Shown here in pieces: positions 1-6,210 of a stretch of 12,399 bases of DNA (positions are counted from its first letter, which is position 1; every line of letters begins with the position of its first letter). The notes under the pieces are model-generated. The model did no database searches. It saw only the letters and a list, made by a program, of their open reading frames with translations, and was not told the origin of the DNA. This stretch comes from Lachnospiraceae bacterium (lineage in GTDB: Bacteria > Bacillota > Clostridia > Lachnospirales > Lachnospiraceae), in assembly GCA_017958465.1 (NCBI GenBank), contig JAGDCQ010000063.1:1-12399 (forward strand), read 5' to 3'. The position numbers were made by a program, and so were the translations under genes.

Positions 1-1
1 A

Positions 2-688
2 GAGGTCCGTCCAAAGAAAAAGGCGCCTAAGCCTCCTGTGCTCTCGGAGCCTGAAGCTGCGGCAGTTGTGGATTCTTCCGTAACGGAAAAAATGCTTGAA
101 GAAGTAAGGGAAGAGTGCGAGATGATGCGCCGCGAGACCCGTGAGGAGTGCGACCATATCATCGACGAGATGCGGGCTTCCCTTGAAGCGGAGCGCAGTT
201 CCCTGTACTCGGAGGCCGAGGAGCAGGGCTATAAGGATGGTGCCATCCGCGCCAAAAAAGAATATGATGAGCTAAAGCAGGAACTTGAGCAAAAGCTGGC
301 CGAAGCAGACGCGGAATTCGAGAAAAAGGTGGATGAGCTCGAGCCTGCTTTTGTTGAACTTATGATCAAGCTCATCCAGAAGATAACAGGGATCCTTGTG
401 GATGACAGGAGAGATCTCATCCTCCATATCATCAGACAGAGCATCCTTGGCATGGAAAACAGCAACAACTACATCATCCATGTTTCAAAAGATGACTTTG
501 ACTTTGTCAATTCCAAGAAGCAGGAGCTCCTTTACGAGCTCAAGGGTAATGTGGTAGAGGTGGTGGAGGACCCTGTCCTTACAAGGGCCCAGTGCACGAT
601 CGAGACCGATACCCGTATTTTTGACTGCAGTCTCGACGTCCAGCTTAAAAACCTTGTTTCAAATATAAAGCTGCTTTCGGGACAATAA
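2..688 (+). CDS. fliH: FliH, flagellar export ATPase regulator (5'-truncated)
   Basis: FliH is a cytoplasmic partner of the FliI ATPase that tethers and restrains it at the flagellar type III export gate. The frame is open from nt 2 to the TAA at 686-688, so the true start lies upstream. The GTG at 38 has no convincing ribosome site and should not be taken as the start. The visible part (228 aa) begins with a Lys/Pro-rich stretch. A long Glu/Lys/Arg-rich helical, coiled-coil-like segment follows (about residues 30-120 of the visible protein). It includes the EEQGYKDG pattern common in FliH. The globular C-terminal part contains LILHIIRQSI and a V-x-x-DDF strand, as in the FliH/V-ATPase E-subunit-like domain. 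fliI starts 18 nt downstream, consistent with the usual fliH-fliI-fliJ order. Identity rests on this context plus the coiled-coil and C-terminal pattern. Confidence 0.9.
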   Translation, partial: EVRPKKKAPKPPVLSEPEAAAVVDSSVTEKMLEEVREECEMMRRETREECDHIIDEMRASLEAERSSLYSEAEEQGYKDGAIRAKKEYDELKQELEQKLAEADAEFEKKVDELEPAFVELMIKLIQKITGILVDDRRDLILHIIRQSILGMENSNNYIIHVSKDDFDFVNSKKQELLYELKGNVVEVVEDPVLTRAQCTIETDTRIFDCSLDVQLKNLVSNIKLLSGQ

Positions 689-706
689 CATTTCGGAGAC
701 GGCTTT

Positions 707-2017
707 ATGTTGGATATGGCTAAATATGACAACCTTCTCGACATGACTTTTGTCAGCCGTCTTGGGAAGGTAAGCAAGGTGGTGGGCCTGACGGTGGAAT
801 CCATCGGACCCGACGCCAATACAAACGACCTTTGCAGGATAATGTCAACAGACAAGACACAGTCTGTTCTTGCAGAAGTTATCGGCTTCCGTGACGGCCG
901 CATCCTTCTTATGCCATTTGGCGAAATGGACGGGATAGGCATCGGAAGTACAGTTGAAAACCTGAATACAGTGCATATGGTCAAGGTCGGCCCTGATCTG
1001 CTCGGTAAGACTCTTGACGGCCTTGGCGATCCGCTTGACGGCTCCGAGCTCGATTGCAAGGAGTTTGCTTCTGTTGAAGCACAGCCGCCGGATCCCATGG
1101 AACGTGTGATCATCGATTCCGTACTGCCGCTCGGCGTGCGGGCGATAGACGGGCTCCTTACCATAGGCAAGGGCCAGCGTGTCGGCATTTTCGCAGGTTC
1201 CGGCGTTGGTAAGAGTACCCTCCTTGGTATGATAGCGCGAAATACAAAGGCCGATATCAACGTAATTGCGCTCATCGGCGAGCGTGGCCGTGAGGTTAAG
1301 GAGTTCATAGAACGAGACCTCGGGGAAGAGGGCTTAAAGCGCTCGGTGCTTGTTATCGCCACTTCTGATAAGCCTGCGATCATCAGAAAAAAGGCGGCAA
1401 AGACCGCAACTTCGATAGCCGAATATTTCAGAAACCAGGGGCAGGATGTGCTTCTTATGATGGACTCCCTTACGCGTTTCTCCATGGCGCAGCGTGAGAT
1501 AGGCCTTGCGGCAGGCGAGCCGCCTGTTTCCAGAGGTTATCCCCCGAGTGTGTATTCGGAGATGCCAAAGCTCCTCGAACGCGCCGGAAACGACGACAGA
1601 GGCTCTATCACAGGGCTTTACACAGTCCTTGTCGACGGTGACGATTTCAACGAGCCCATAACGGATACCGCCAGAGGTATCCTTGACGGACATATAATCC
1701 TTACAAGAAAGCTTGCGAACAAGAACCATTATCCGGCGATAGACGTGTTGCAGAGTATCTCCCGATGCATGAGCAGTATCATAACAAAGGATCACAAGAA
1801 GCTTGCCGGAAAATGCAAGATGCTCCTCGCGACCTACAACGACGCGGAAGACCTTATAAATATCGGCGCCTACAGGCAGGGCTCGAACAAGGATATCGAC
1901 CTTGCGATCTCCAAGATAGACGCAATAAACGGCTTCCTTACACAGGATGTTTACGAGAAGTTCTCCTTTGATGAAACCGTAAGGATGCTCGGGGAATTCC
2001 TTGAAGACACCATCTGA
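707..2017 (+). CDS. fliI: FliI, flagellum-specific export ATPase
   Basis: FliI hydrolyses ATP as a ring (F1-beta-like) at the base of the flagellum, helping to release and unfold export substrates. The protein has 436 aa, the usual FliI length. The N-terminal beta-barrel spans about residues 10-90. The P-loop AGSGVGKST is at 163-171. IGERGREVKEF at 190-200 carries the catalytic-glutamate region. Walker B LLMMDSLTRFSMAQREIGLA ends the second core strand (D253). The FliI/ATPase signature region PPSVYSEMPKLLERAG is at 279-294, and EPITDTARGILDGHI follows near 316-330. The start is ATG 707, with GGAGAC at 695-700. An in-frame ATG at 716 is possible but lies too far from that site. It lies between fliH and fliJ. 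A 317-aa open frame on the opposite strand is only a shadow of this gene. Confidence 0.98.
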   Translation: MLDMAKYDNLLDMTFVSRLGKVSKVVGLTVESIGPDANTNDLCRIMSTDKTQSVLAEVIGFRDGRILLMPFGEMDGIGIGSTVENLNTVHMVKVGPDLLGKTLDGLGDPLDGSELDCKEFASVEAQPPDPMERVIIDSVLPLGVRAIDGLLTIGKGQRVGIFAGSGVGKSTLLGMIARNTKADINVIALIGERGREVKEFIERDLGEEGLKRSVLVIATSDKPAIIRKKAAKTATSIAEYFRNQGQDVLLMMDSLTRFSMAQREIGLAAGEPPVSRGYPPSVYSEMPKLLERAGNDDRGSITGLYTVLVDGDDFNEPITDTARGILDGHIILTRKLANKNHYPAIDVLQSISRCMSSIITKDHKKLAGKCKMLLATYNDAEDLINIGAYRQGSNKDIDLAISKIDAINGFLTQDVYEKFSFDETVRMLGEFLEDTI

Positions 2018-2058
2018 GTGGCTTGAAGTTTTGGCCTTGAGACAAGAAGGAGTTTGGA

Positions 2059-2517
2059 ATGGAAAAGTTCAGATATTCCATGCAGAATATCCTTAATGTA
2101 AAAGAGAAGATCGAAGCCCAGGAAAAGCTTGCGTTCCAGATCGCTTCGGAGGCGGTCCGCGAAGAAGAGAACAAGCTTCAGGCTTTGTTTGTAAAAAAGG
2201 CTGAATATGAGGAGATCCTGAGGGACCATGTCAGGGCAAAGCTTAACGTTAAAGAGATAAAGAGCTACCGTGACGCGATCACAAACACTGAAGACAGGAT
2301 AGTTGTTCAGCGCGGAAACTTAAGAAAAGCGGAACAAAAGCTTGAAGTACAGCGAAAACGCCTTGAAGAGGCCATAAAGGAACGAAAGGTCCACGAGGTG
2401 CTTAAGGAGAACGCTTTTGAGGAATACAAGCGGGAATATGAACGCGAGGAACAAAAGATAGTGGACGAGCTGGTGAGCTTCCAATACGCCGAAAAGCAGG
2501 CAAACAGCGGATCGTAA
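2059..2517 (+). CDS. fliJ: FliJ, export apparatus central stalk / chaperone escort
   Basis: FliJ is a small antiparallel coiled-coil protein that sits in the FliI ring, resembling the gamma subunit of F1. It couples the ATPase to the FlhA export gate. The product is 152 aa, close to the family's usual 145-150, and is almost wholly charged helix rich in Glu, Lys and Arg. The start MEKFRYSMQNILNVKE matches the typical FliJ opening (F-x-[FY]-x-hydrophobic-x-x-[IVL]-L-x-[VLI]-[KR]-x-x-E). There is no membrane segment. AGAAGGAG at 2045-2052 lies 6 nt before ATG 2059. It follows fliI by 41 nt. The family has low sequence conservation, so the call leans on length, the N-terminal pattern and its place directly after fliI. 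Confidence 0.93.
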   Translation: MEKFRYSMQNILNVKEKIEAQEKLAFQIASEAVREEENKLQALFVKKAEYEEILRDHVRAKLNVKEIKSYRDAITNTEDRIVVQRGNLRKAEQKLEVQRKRLEEAIKERKVHEVLKENAFEEYKREYEREEQKIVDELVSFQYAEKQANSGS

Positions 2518-2535
2518 GCCAATTAATACTTAGAC

Positions 2536-2567
2536 GGCTTTTGGGGCCTTTGGCTCCGTAAAAAGCC
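2536..2567 (+). promoter_or_regulatory. Stem-loop between fliJ and the motE-like gene
   Basis: The fliJ-motE gap (62 nt) folds into one hairpin. The outer stem is GGCTTTT (2536-2542) with AAAAGCC (2561-2567), 7 perfect pairs. After a 3-nt bulge comes GGGGCC (2543-2548) with GGCTCC (2552-2557), 6 pairs with one G-U, closed by a TTT loop. The downstream gene's GGAGG (2570-2574) begins 2 nt after the hairpin. No U-tract follows the stem, so it is not an intrinsic terminator. A role in mRNA processing, stability or setting the translation rate of the next gene is inference. Confidence 0.55.
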
Positions 2568-2579
2568 CTGGAGGAACAG

Positions 2580-3368
2580 ATGCCTAAGAACAAAGACAAA
2601 GAAGAAAAAGATAATAACGGCAGTTTTGTGGCCTTTATGATAGTCCTGATCTTTATTTTGATCTGGCTTTCGGTCTTTGCGCTGCTCATCAAGTTTGACG
2701 CGGGAAGCCTTGGAACCACCTTAAGGCCTTACCTTAAGGATATTCCCGTGCTGCGCATGATACTTCCGAAGGTATCCGACGAGCAGATCCAGCAGGAAAA
2801 CGACTACCCTTACAAAAACCTCAACGAGGCTATAGCCGCTATCAAGGAGTACAAGGAACAGATAGCCGCGCTCACTAAGGAAAATGAGGAGCTTAAATCC
2901 CAGGTTGCTGAGCTTACGGCCGAAAACAACAGGCTGAAAGTTTACGAGGAAAACCTGAAGGCCTTCGAAGAGCGCGTAAAGAAGTTCGAGGAATACGTAG
3001 TCTTTAACGATAAGGCTCCGGATGTTGAGAATTATAAGCAGTTCTATGAGGAAATATTCCCGGAGAACGCAGCTAAGATCTACGAGGAAGTATTGCTGCT
3101 CCTTGAATACGACGAGGAATTAAAGCGCCAGGCGAAGCTCCTTACGCTTATGGATCCCGGTAATGCCGCAAAGGCCATGGAGGATATGACCGCCGATATC
3201 AAGTATCTGACGGACCTTCTCCACTGCATGAAGCCTGCGGAAGCAGCCGGTATAATGGATGAGATGAACGACCTCTATGTGGCTAAGATCCTACAGCGCA
3301 TGGCAGACCTGAACACGGCCTCAAGACAGACGCTTTACGAGATCCTTAACACAAAATATCCGGAATGA
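2580..3368 (+). CDS. MotE/YlxF-like membrane coiled-coil protein with MgtE_N-type repeats
   Basis: This is a 262-aa protein of the group often annotated 'MotE family' or 'MgtE N-terminal domain protein'. It occupies the place of ylxF in Bacillus, between fliJ and fliK. A charged cytoplasmic N-terminus (1-14) is followed by one membrane helix (about 16-38, FVAFMIVLIFILIWLSVF). A coiled coil covers about 82-138. The C-terminal helical region has three related repeats around PENAAKIYEEV (161-171), MDPGNAAKAMEDM (191-203) and MKPAEAAGIMDEM (217-229). This P-x-x-AA-x-[IA]-M pattern is that of the MgtE intracellular N domain, related to FliG. The start is ATG 2580, with GGAGG at 2570-2574. MotE of alphaproteobacteria is a stator-related periplasmic chaperone. 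Whether this relative has the same job or topology is unknown. Context supports a flagellar role, and the exact function is open. Confidence 0.8.
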   Translation: MPKNKDKEEKDNNGSFVAFMIVLIFILIWLSVFALLIKFDAGSLGTTLRPYLKDIPVLRMILPKVSDEQIQQENDYPYKNLNEAIAAIKEYKEQIAALTKENEELKSQVAELTAENNRLKVYEENLKAFEERVKKFEEYVVFNDKAPDVENYKQFYEEIFPENAAKIYEEVLLLLEYDEELKRQAKLLTLMDPGNAAKAMEDMTADIKYLTDLLHCMKPAEAAGIMDEMNDLYVAKILQRMADLNTASRQTLYEILNTKYPE

Positions 3369-3396
3369 TCTCTACAAATTAGATACAAAAAACCAT

Positions 3397-3423
3397 TAAG
3401 ATTTCAATATACCTGTCCGATAT
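3397..3423 (+). promoter_or_regulatory. Candidate sigma-28 (SigD/FliA) promoter for fliK
   Basis: The 109-nt gap before fliK holds TAAGATTT (3397-3404), then 11 nt, then TCCGATAT (3416-3423). The flagellar sigma-28 consensus is TAAAGTTT-N11-GCCGATAA in E. coli and TAAA-N15-GCCGATAT in Bacillus. The match is 6 of 8 in the -35 part and 7 of 8 in the Bacillus-type -10, with exact spacing. The predicted start of transcription falls near 3430, at the foot of a stem-loop and about 48 nt before the fliK ATG. It would give fliK and downstream hook genes a late-class boost inside the operon. It is a sequence match only, with no proof of activity. Confidence 0.6.
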
Positions 3424-3430
3424 ATTACTT

Positions 3431-3455
3431 GTATGGGGGAAATGCGTCTCCGTAC
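3431..3455 (+). promoter_or_regulatory. 5'-leader stem-loop of fliK
   Basis: GTATGGGG (3431-3438) pairs with CTCCGTAC (3448-3455) over 8 pairs with two G-U wobbles and a 9-nt loop. The predicted sigma-28 start near 3430 puts this hairpin at the very 5' end of that transcript, a position known to protect mRNAs. In read-through RNA from upstream, TCCGATA (3416-3422) can also pair with TATCGGA (3458-3464), enclosing the hairpin. That outer stem reaches the first base of the fliK ribosome site AAAGGAGG (3464-3471). The fold is deduced by eye. Confidence 0.45.
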
Positions 3456-3477
3456 AGTATCGGAAAGGAGGAAAGAT

Positions 3478-4887
3478 ATGACGGTACAATCAGTCGGTCT
3501 GGTAACCGCTAATGTGAATGCGGTATCGGGCCAGGCAGGTAAGACCGCCGCGACTGACAGCTTCGGAAAGATAATGAGCAGCAGATCAGCTGAAAAATCA
3601 CAATCAGAGCCGAAGCAGACTGAAAGCAAAAAGAACACTGACGCAGACAACAGAATATCGAAGTCCGGTCGGAGCGAAAAGGCTTCAGAAAACAGGTCGG
3701 AAGCAAACGCGGTCGAAACTAAAGATCCTGCCGCAAAACAGGAAGCACTCTTCAATGCTGAAGAAGAGACTGTGGATGTAAAGGACCTTGAACAGGTACT
3801 TGAAGCGCTGGCATCACTGCTCAACGCGATCACCGAGGTTTTAACCGAGAACCTTCAGGTTCCGGAGGAGGAGCTCTTAACAGGAGCATTAAACCTCGAC
3901 CTTACACCAGCCGATCTTCTCAACACTGATGAGATCAAAGGCCTTTTCCTTGAAATGAACGGAGCAAAAGCGGAAGACCTTATCTCCAACGGAGAATTGC
4001 TCGAGAACCTTGAAGGGATCCTTGAACAGGTGGAAAACCTGCTGGAAGACTTCAATGAGGTACAGGGCGAATTCTTAGAAAAGCTCTCAACTCTCCTCGA
4101 GGATCAGAAACCTGTCCTTGAAAACCCTGCTTTTAACGAGGTACTTGATGAATACCTCATGGCAGAGGAACCTGTGGAACCTGTTGAAGAGACACCCGAT
4201 TTCACAGTAGAGATCGAAGATCTGAGAAACTTAAGGTCAGAGGCACAGGGCACAGAAGAAGCTCCGGAGCTTACAGCTGAAACTGAAAACCTGCCGGTAG
4301 CCGGTCCCGAAAGAGAAGAAGAGACAAGAGAGGATCACAGCGAGAGCGGATCAAAGGATTCCTTTGTGAATGCAAACACCTTTGTTAAAGAGCTTGCAAG
4401 AGCAAACGAAGAAGGAACTCCCGAAGTTCAGCAGAACACCTTCAGAGATCTCTACAACATCTCAGGACAGACCATAGAGCAGATAAAAGTAAGGCTCACA
4501 GCGGATGTATCACACATGGAGATACAGCTTAATCCCGAACATCTCGGAAAAGTCGAGGTCAACATCAGTTCAAAGAACGGCGCTGTAACAGCAGAGATCA
4601 CAGCTCACAACGAAGCAGCAAAGAGAGCCCTTGAAGCAGGCCTTGAAGACTTAAAGACAGCACTTAACGACAACGGACTTAAAGTCGAAAACGTCGAGGT
4701 AACACTTGCGGATTACGGTTTCAGGAACCGTGAAGACTCTGAACAGAGCGGACGCGGCGGCGAAAGAAGACAGGGCAGAAGAAGAGTAAGCCTTGAAACA
4801 TCAGAGCCCGGTTACACGGACGATTTTGAAACAGCAAGTGAGATCATGAAAGAAATGAACGGCGGCAACGTTGATTACGTTGTCTGA
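3478..4887 (+). CDS. fliK: FliK, hook-length control protein
   Basis: FliK is the exported molecular ruler that measures the hook and, through its C-terminal domain acting on FlhB, switches export from hook to filament subunits. The start is ATG 3478, because AAAGGAGG (3464-3471) precedes it. An in-frame ATG at 3433 has no such site and lies inside the leader hairpin. That gives 469 aa. The first two thirds are polar, acidic and repetitive (many Glu, Pro, Asn, for example EEPVEPVEETPDF), as expected of the ruler part. The C-terminal Flg_hook domain (about 335-430) contains VRLTADVSHMEIQLNPEHLG and then a GKVEVNISSKNGAVTAEI strand pair. It ends with helix and strand ALNDNGLKVENVEVTLA. The last about 35 residues are charged (EDSEQSGRGGERRQGRRR), then acidic. 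flgD follows after 22 nt. Middle-region divergence is normal for FliK. Confidence 0.95.
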   Translation: MTVQSVGLVTANVNAVSGQAGKTAATDSFGKIMSSRSAEKSQSEPKQTESKKNTDADNRISKSGRSEKASENRSEANAVETKDPAAKQEALFNAEEETVDVKDLEQVLEALASLLNAITEVLTENLQVPEEELLTGALNLDLTPADLLNTDEIKGLFLEMNGAKAEDLISNGELLENLEGILEQVENLLEDFNEVQGEFLEKLSTLLEDQKPVLENPAFNEVLDEYLMAEEPVEPVEETPDFTVEIEDLRNLRSEAQGTEEAPELTAETENLPVAGPEREEETREDHSESGSKDSFVNANTFVKELARANEEGTPEVQQNTFRDLYNISGQTIEQIKVRLTADVSHMEIQLNPEHLGKVEVNISSKNGAVTAEITAHNEAAKRALEAGLEDLKTALNDNGLKVENVEVTLADYGFRNREDSEQSGRGGERRQGRRRVSLETSEPGYTDDFETASEIMKEMNGGNVDYVV

Positions 4888-4909
4888 AACGAAGGAAAGG
4901 TAAGAAAAG

Positions 4910-5701
4910 ATGAGTGAACTTATTGCATCGGTAGTGGATGGCGTAGTACAGCAGACTAAAACAGCTGAAGCATCCAAAACCGGCAAAAACGAACTCGGTA
5001 AAGACGCGTTCCTGCAGTTGCTGGTAGCGCAGATGCAGAACCAGGATCCCCTGGAACCGCAGACAGATACCGAATTTGTATCCCAGCTTGCTACATTTTC
5101 TCAATTGGAGCAGCTTCAAAACTTATCGGCTTCCTACGAAACGTCACAGGCGTTCTCACTGGTCGGAAAGAATGTCATCCTTGAAACAACGGATCAGAAC
5201 AACAAGACATTCTATCAGAGCGGCACAGTTGATTTTATCAATGTTAACGGAAATAAGACAAAGCTTTCCGTAAACGGCAGCCTGTATGATATGGATCAGC
5301 TCTACAGCGTGGTTGATCAGACATATCTCTTTGAAAAAGGCCTTCCGTCCATCGAAAAGGATTATGAATTCACCTACGATGCGAAGATGCCGCAGGCTAT
5401 ATCGTTTGAAGTAAACCTGGGTGACGGGGATACAAAAGCAGACCAGATCGCCATCGCCATCGACAACGAATTGCTCGACAGCGATACTTACCAGCTGGTA
5501 GGCAACAAAGTAACGATCTTCCCCGAAGCGCTTAAAAACTTAAGGACAGGCGTTTACAGCCCGGCAGTCATTTTCAACGACAGCTACTATACAACGGCAG
5601 CCAACAGGATAAAGATCAACGTGATCAACTACGAAGAACCGCAGGATACGGTCACAGAGGATCAGTTAAACGCATTAACGGACGATTCAACGGGAACCTG
5701 A
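4910..5701 (+). CDS. flgD: FlgD, hook-cap / hook assembly scaffold protein
   Basis: FlgD caps the tip of the growing hook and is needed for FlgE to polymerise. The 263-aa product has the conserved N-terminal FlgD block at about residues 28-75, including LGKDAFLQLLVAQMQNQDPL and then FVSQLATFSQLEQLQNL. The C-terminal half is predicted beta-rich, with a segment near AFSLVGKNVILETT typical of the tudor/Ig-like FlgD domains. There is no signal peptide, as expected for a type III export substrate. The start is ATG 4910, preceded by GGAAAGG (4894-4900). It sits 22 nt after fliK and just before the small flagellar operon gene, matching the usual flgD-(TIGR02530)-flgE arrangement. Confidence 0.96.
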   Translation: MSELIASVVDGVVQQTKTAEASKTGKNELGKDAFLQLLVAQMQNQDPLEPQTDTEFVSQLATFSQLEQLQNLSASYETSQAFSLVGKNVILETTDQNNKTFYQSGTVDFINVNGNKTKLSVNGSLYDMDQLYSVVDQTYLFEKGLPSIEKDYEFTYDAKMPQAISFEVNLGDGDTKADQIAIAIDNELLDSDTYQLVGNKVTIFPEALKNLRTGVYSPAVIFNDSYYTTAANRIKINVINYEEPQDTVTEDQLNALTDDSTGT

Positions 5702-5713
5702 TGCACAGAGCAT

Positions 5714-5726
5714 GGAGGCTAACGTG
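5714..5726 (+). promoter_or_regulatory. Ribosome site that selects a GTG start
   Basis: GGAGG (5714-5718) is followed after 5 nt by GTG at 5724-5726, in frame with the small protein. The ATG at 5712 overlaps the ribosome site itself and has no purine-rich site in front of it, so the GTG is the more likely start. Confidence 0.7.
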
Positions 5727-6116
5727 AATTCGAATCAATTGATCAACAGGAACTTCACATCCATAGAACAGATGCAGGAGCTTGTGGGAAACAGGCAAAA
5801 GCAGAACAAAGCTGTTCACAGCGGTGACGGAAGATCCTTCGGAGAAATACTTGATTCCTTAAAAACAGAGAGCCTGACTTTTTCGAAGCACGCAAACGAA
5901 AGGCTCAAGAGCAGAAATATAGACCTTTCGAACGCACAGCTTGAACGACTTTCAAGCGGCACAAAGAAGGCTATGGAAAAAGGGATCAAAGAATCGCTCG
6001 TCATGGTAGATGATTATGCATTCATCGTAAATACCAAAAACAATACGGTCATCACAGCAGTGAGCGGGAACGATGACAAGATCTTCACCAATATTGACGG
6101 AGCAGTAATAGCATAA
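5724..6116 (+). CDS. Small 'flagellar operon protein' (TIGR02530-type), function unknown
   Basis: This small protein of a family recurrently found between flgD and flgE in Firmicutes and some Proteobacteria is named only 'flagellar operon protein' (TIGR02530, from memory). From the GTG start it has 130 aa; using ATG 5712 would add four residues. The hallmark FSKHANERLKSRNI lies at about 53-66, followed by helix DLSNAQLERLSSGTKKAMEKG. A beta hairpin, SLVMVDDYAFIVNTKNNTVI, lies at about 92-111, and the protein ends at NIDGAVIA. There is no signal peptide or membrane helix, so it acts in the cytoplasm or is exported by the flagellar system. The operon position suggests a part in hook assembly. 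The [ST]-x-HA-x-ER-hydrophobic pattern plus a C-terminal 'D-x-x-hydrophobic-V...TVIT' hairpin loosely resembles DUF4258/BrnT-like small proteins, but this is only a pattern impression. Family membership is fairly sure; the function is unknown. Confidence 0.8.
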   Translation: MNSNQLINRNFTSIEQMQELVGNRQKQNKAVHSGDGRSFGEILDSLKTESLTFSKHANERLKSRNIDLSNAQLERLSSGTKKAMEKGIKESLVMVDDYAFIVNTKNNTVITAVSGNDDKIFTNIDGAVIA

Positions 6117-6131
6117 TAAACAATCGTGTTT

Positions 6132-6180
6132 TTCGCCGGACCTTTATGGAGGCGAAGCCGGCCGAATGCCAGACGCCGGC
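6132..6180 (+). promoter_or_regulatory. Tandem stem-loops in the flgE leader
   Basis: Two adjacent hairpins fill the 94-nt gap before flgE. In the first, TTCGCC (6132-6137) pairs with GGCGAA (6151-6156), and its 13-nt loop begins with GGA and ends with GGA. In the second, GCCGGC (6157-6162) pairs with GCCGGC (6175-6180). The very strong ribosome site starts 14 nt later. Neither is followed by a U-tract, so they are not terminators. Unpaired GGA in loops is what CsrA binds, so post-transcriptional control is possible but unproven. Confidence 0.5.
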
Positions 6181-6193
6181 AGTCACGACACCT

Positions 6194-6202
6194 TAAGGAG
6201 GT
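6194..6202 (+). promoter_or_regulatory. Near-ideal ribosome site of flgE
   Basis: TAAGGAGGT matches the 16S anti-Shine-Dalgarno over nine bases and lies 8 nt before ATG 6211. It fits the high demand for hook subunits and rules out the longer open frame beginning at 6166. Confidence 0.8.
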
Positions 6203-6210
6203 CACTTACT

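Noticed and set aside
38..40. GTG as the start of fliH
   Set aside because: The frame stays open to the window edge, there is no ribosome site, and FliH normally has more sequence before this point.
532..1485. 317-aa open frame on the - strand
   Set aside because: It lies opposite fliH/fliI, is Ser/Arg/Pro-rich with no recognisable domain, and has no ribosome site. It is a by-product of codon use in fliI.
3192..3199. Exact GCCGATAT (-10 of sigma-28); also at 1250-1257
   Set aside because: Both are inside genes and have no TAAA-like element 15 nt upstream (GGCC and GATA instead).
3369..3477. Cyclic-di-GMP riboswitch before fliK
   Set aside because: None of the conserved GEMM-I elements is recognisable and the gap is too short once the promoter is placed.
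6161..6168. GCCGAATG before flgE as a sigma-28 -10
   Set aside because: It has only a partial -10 match, no TAAA at the right distance, and is part of a hairpin.
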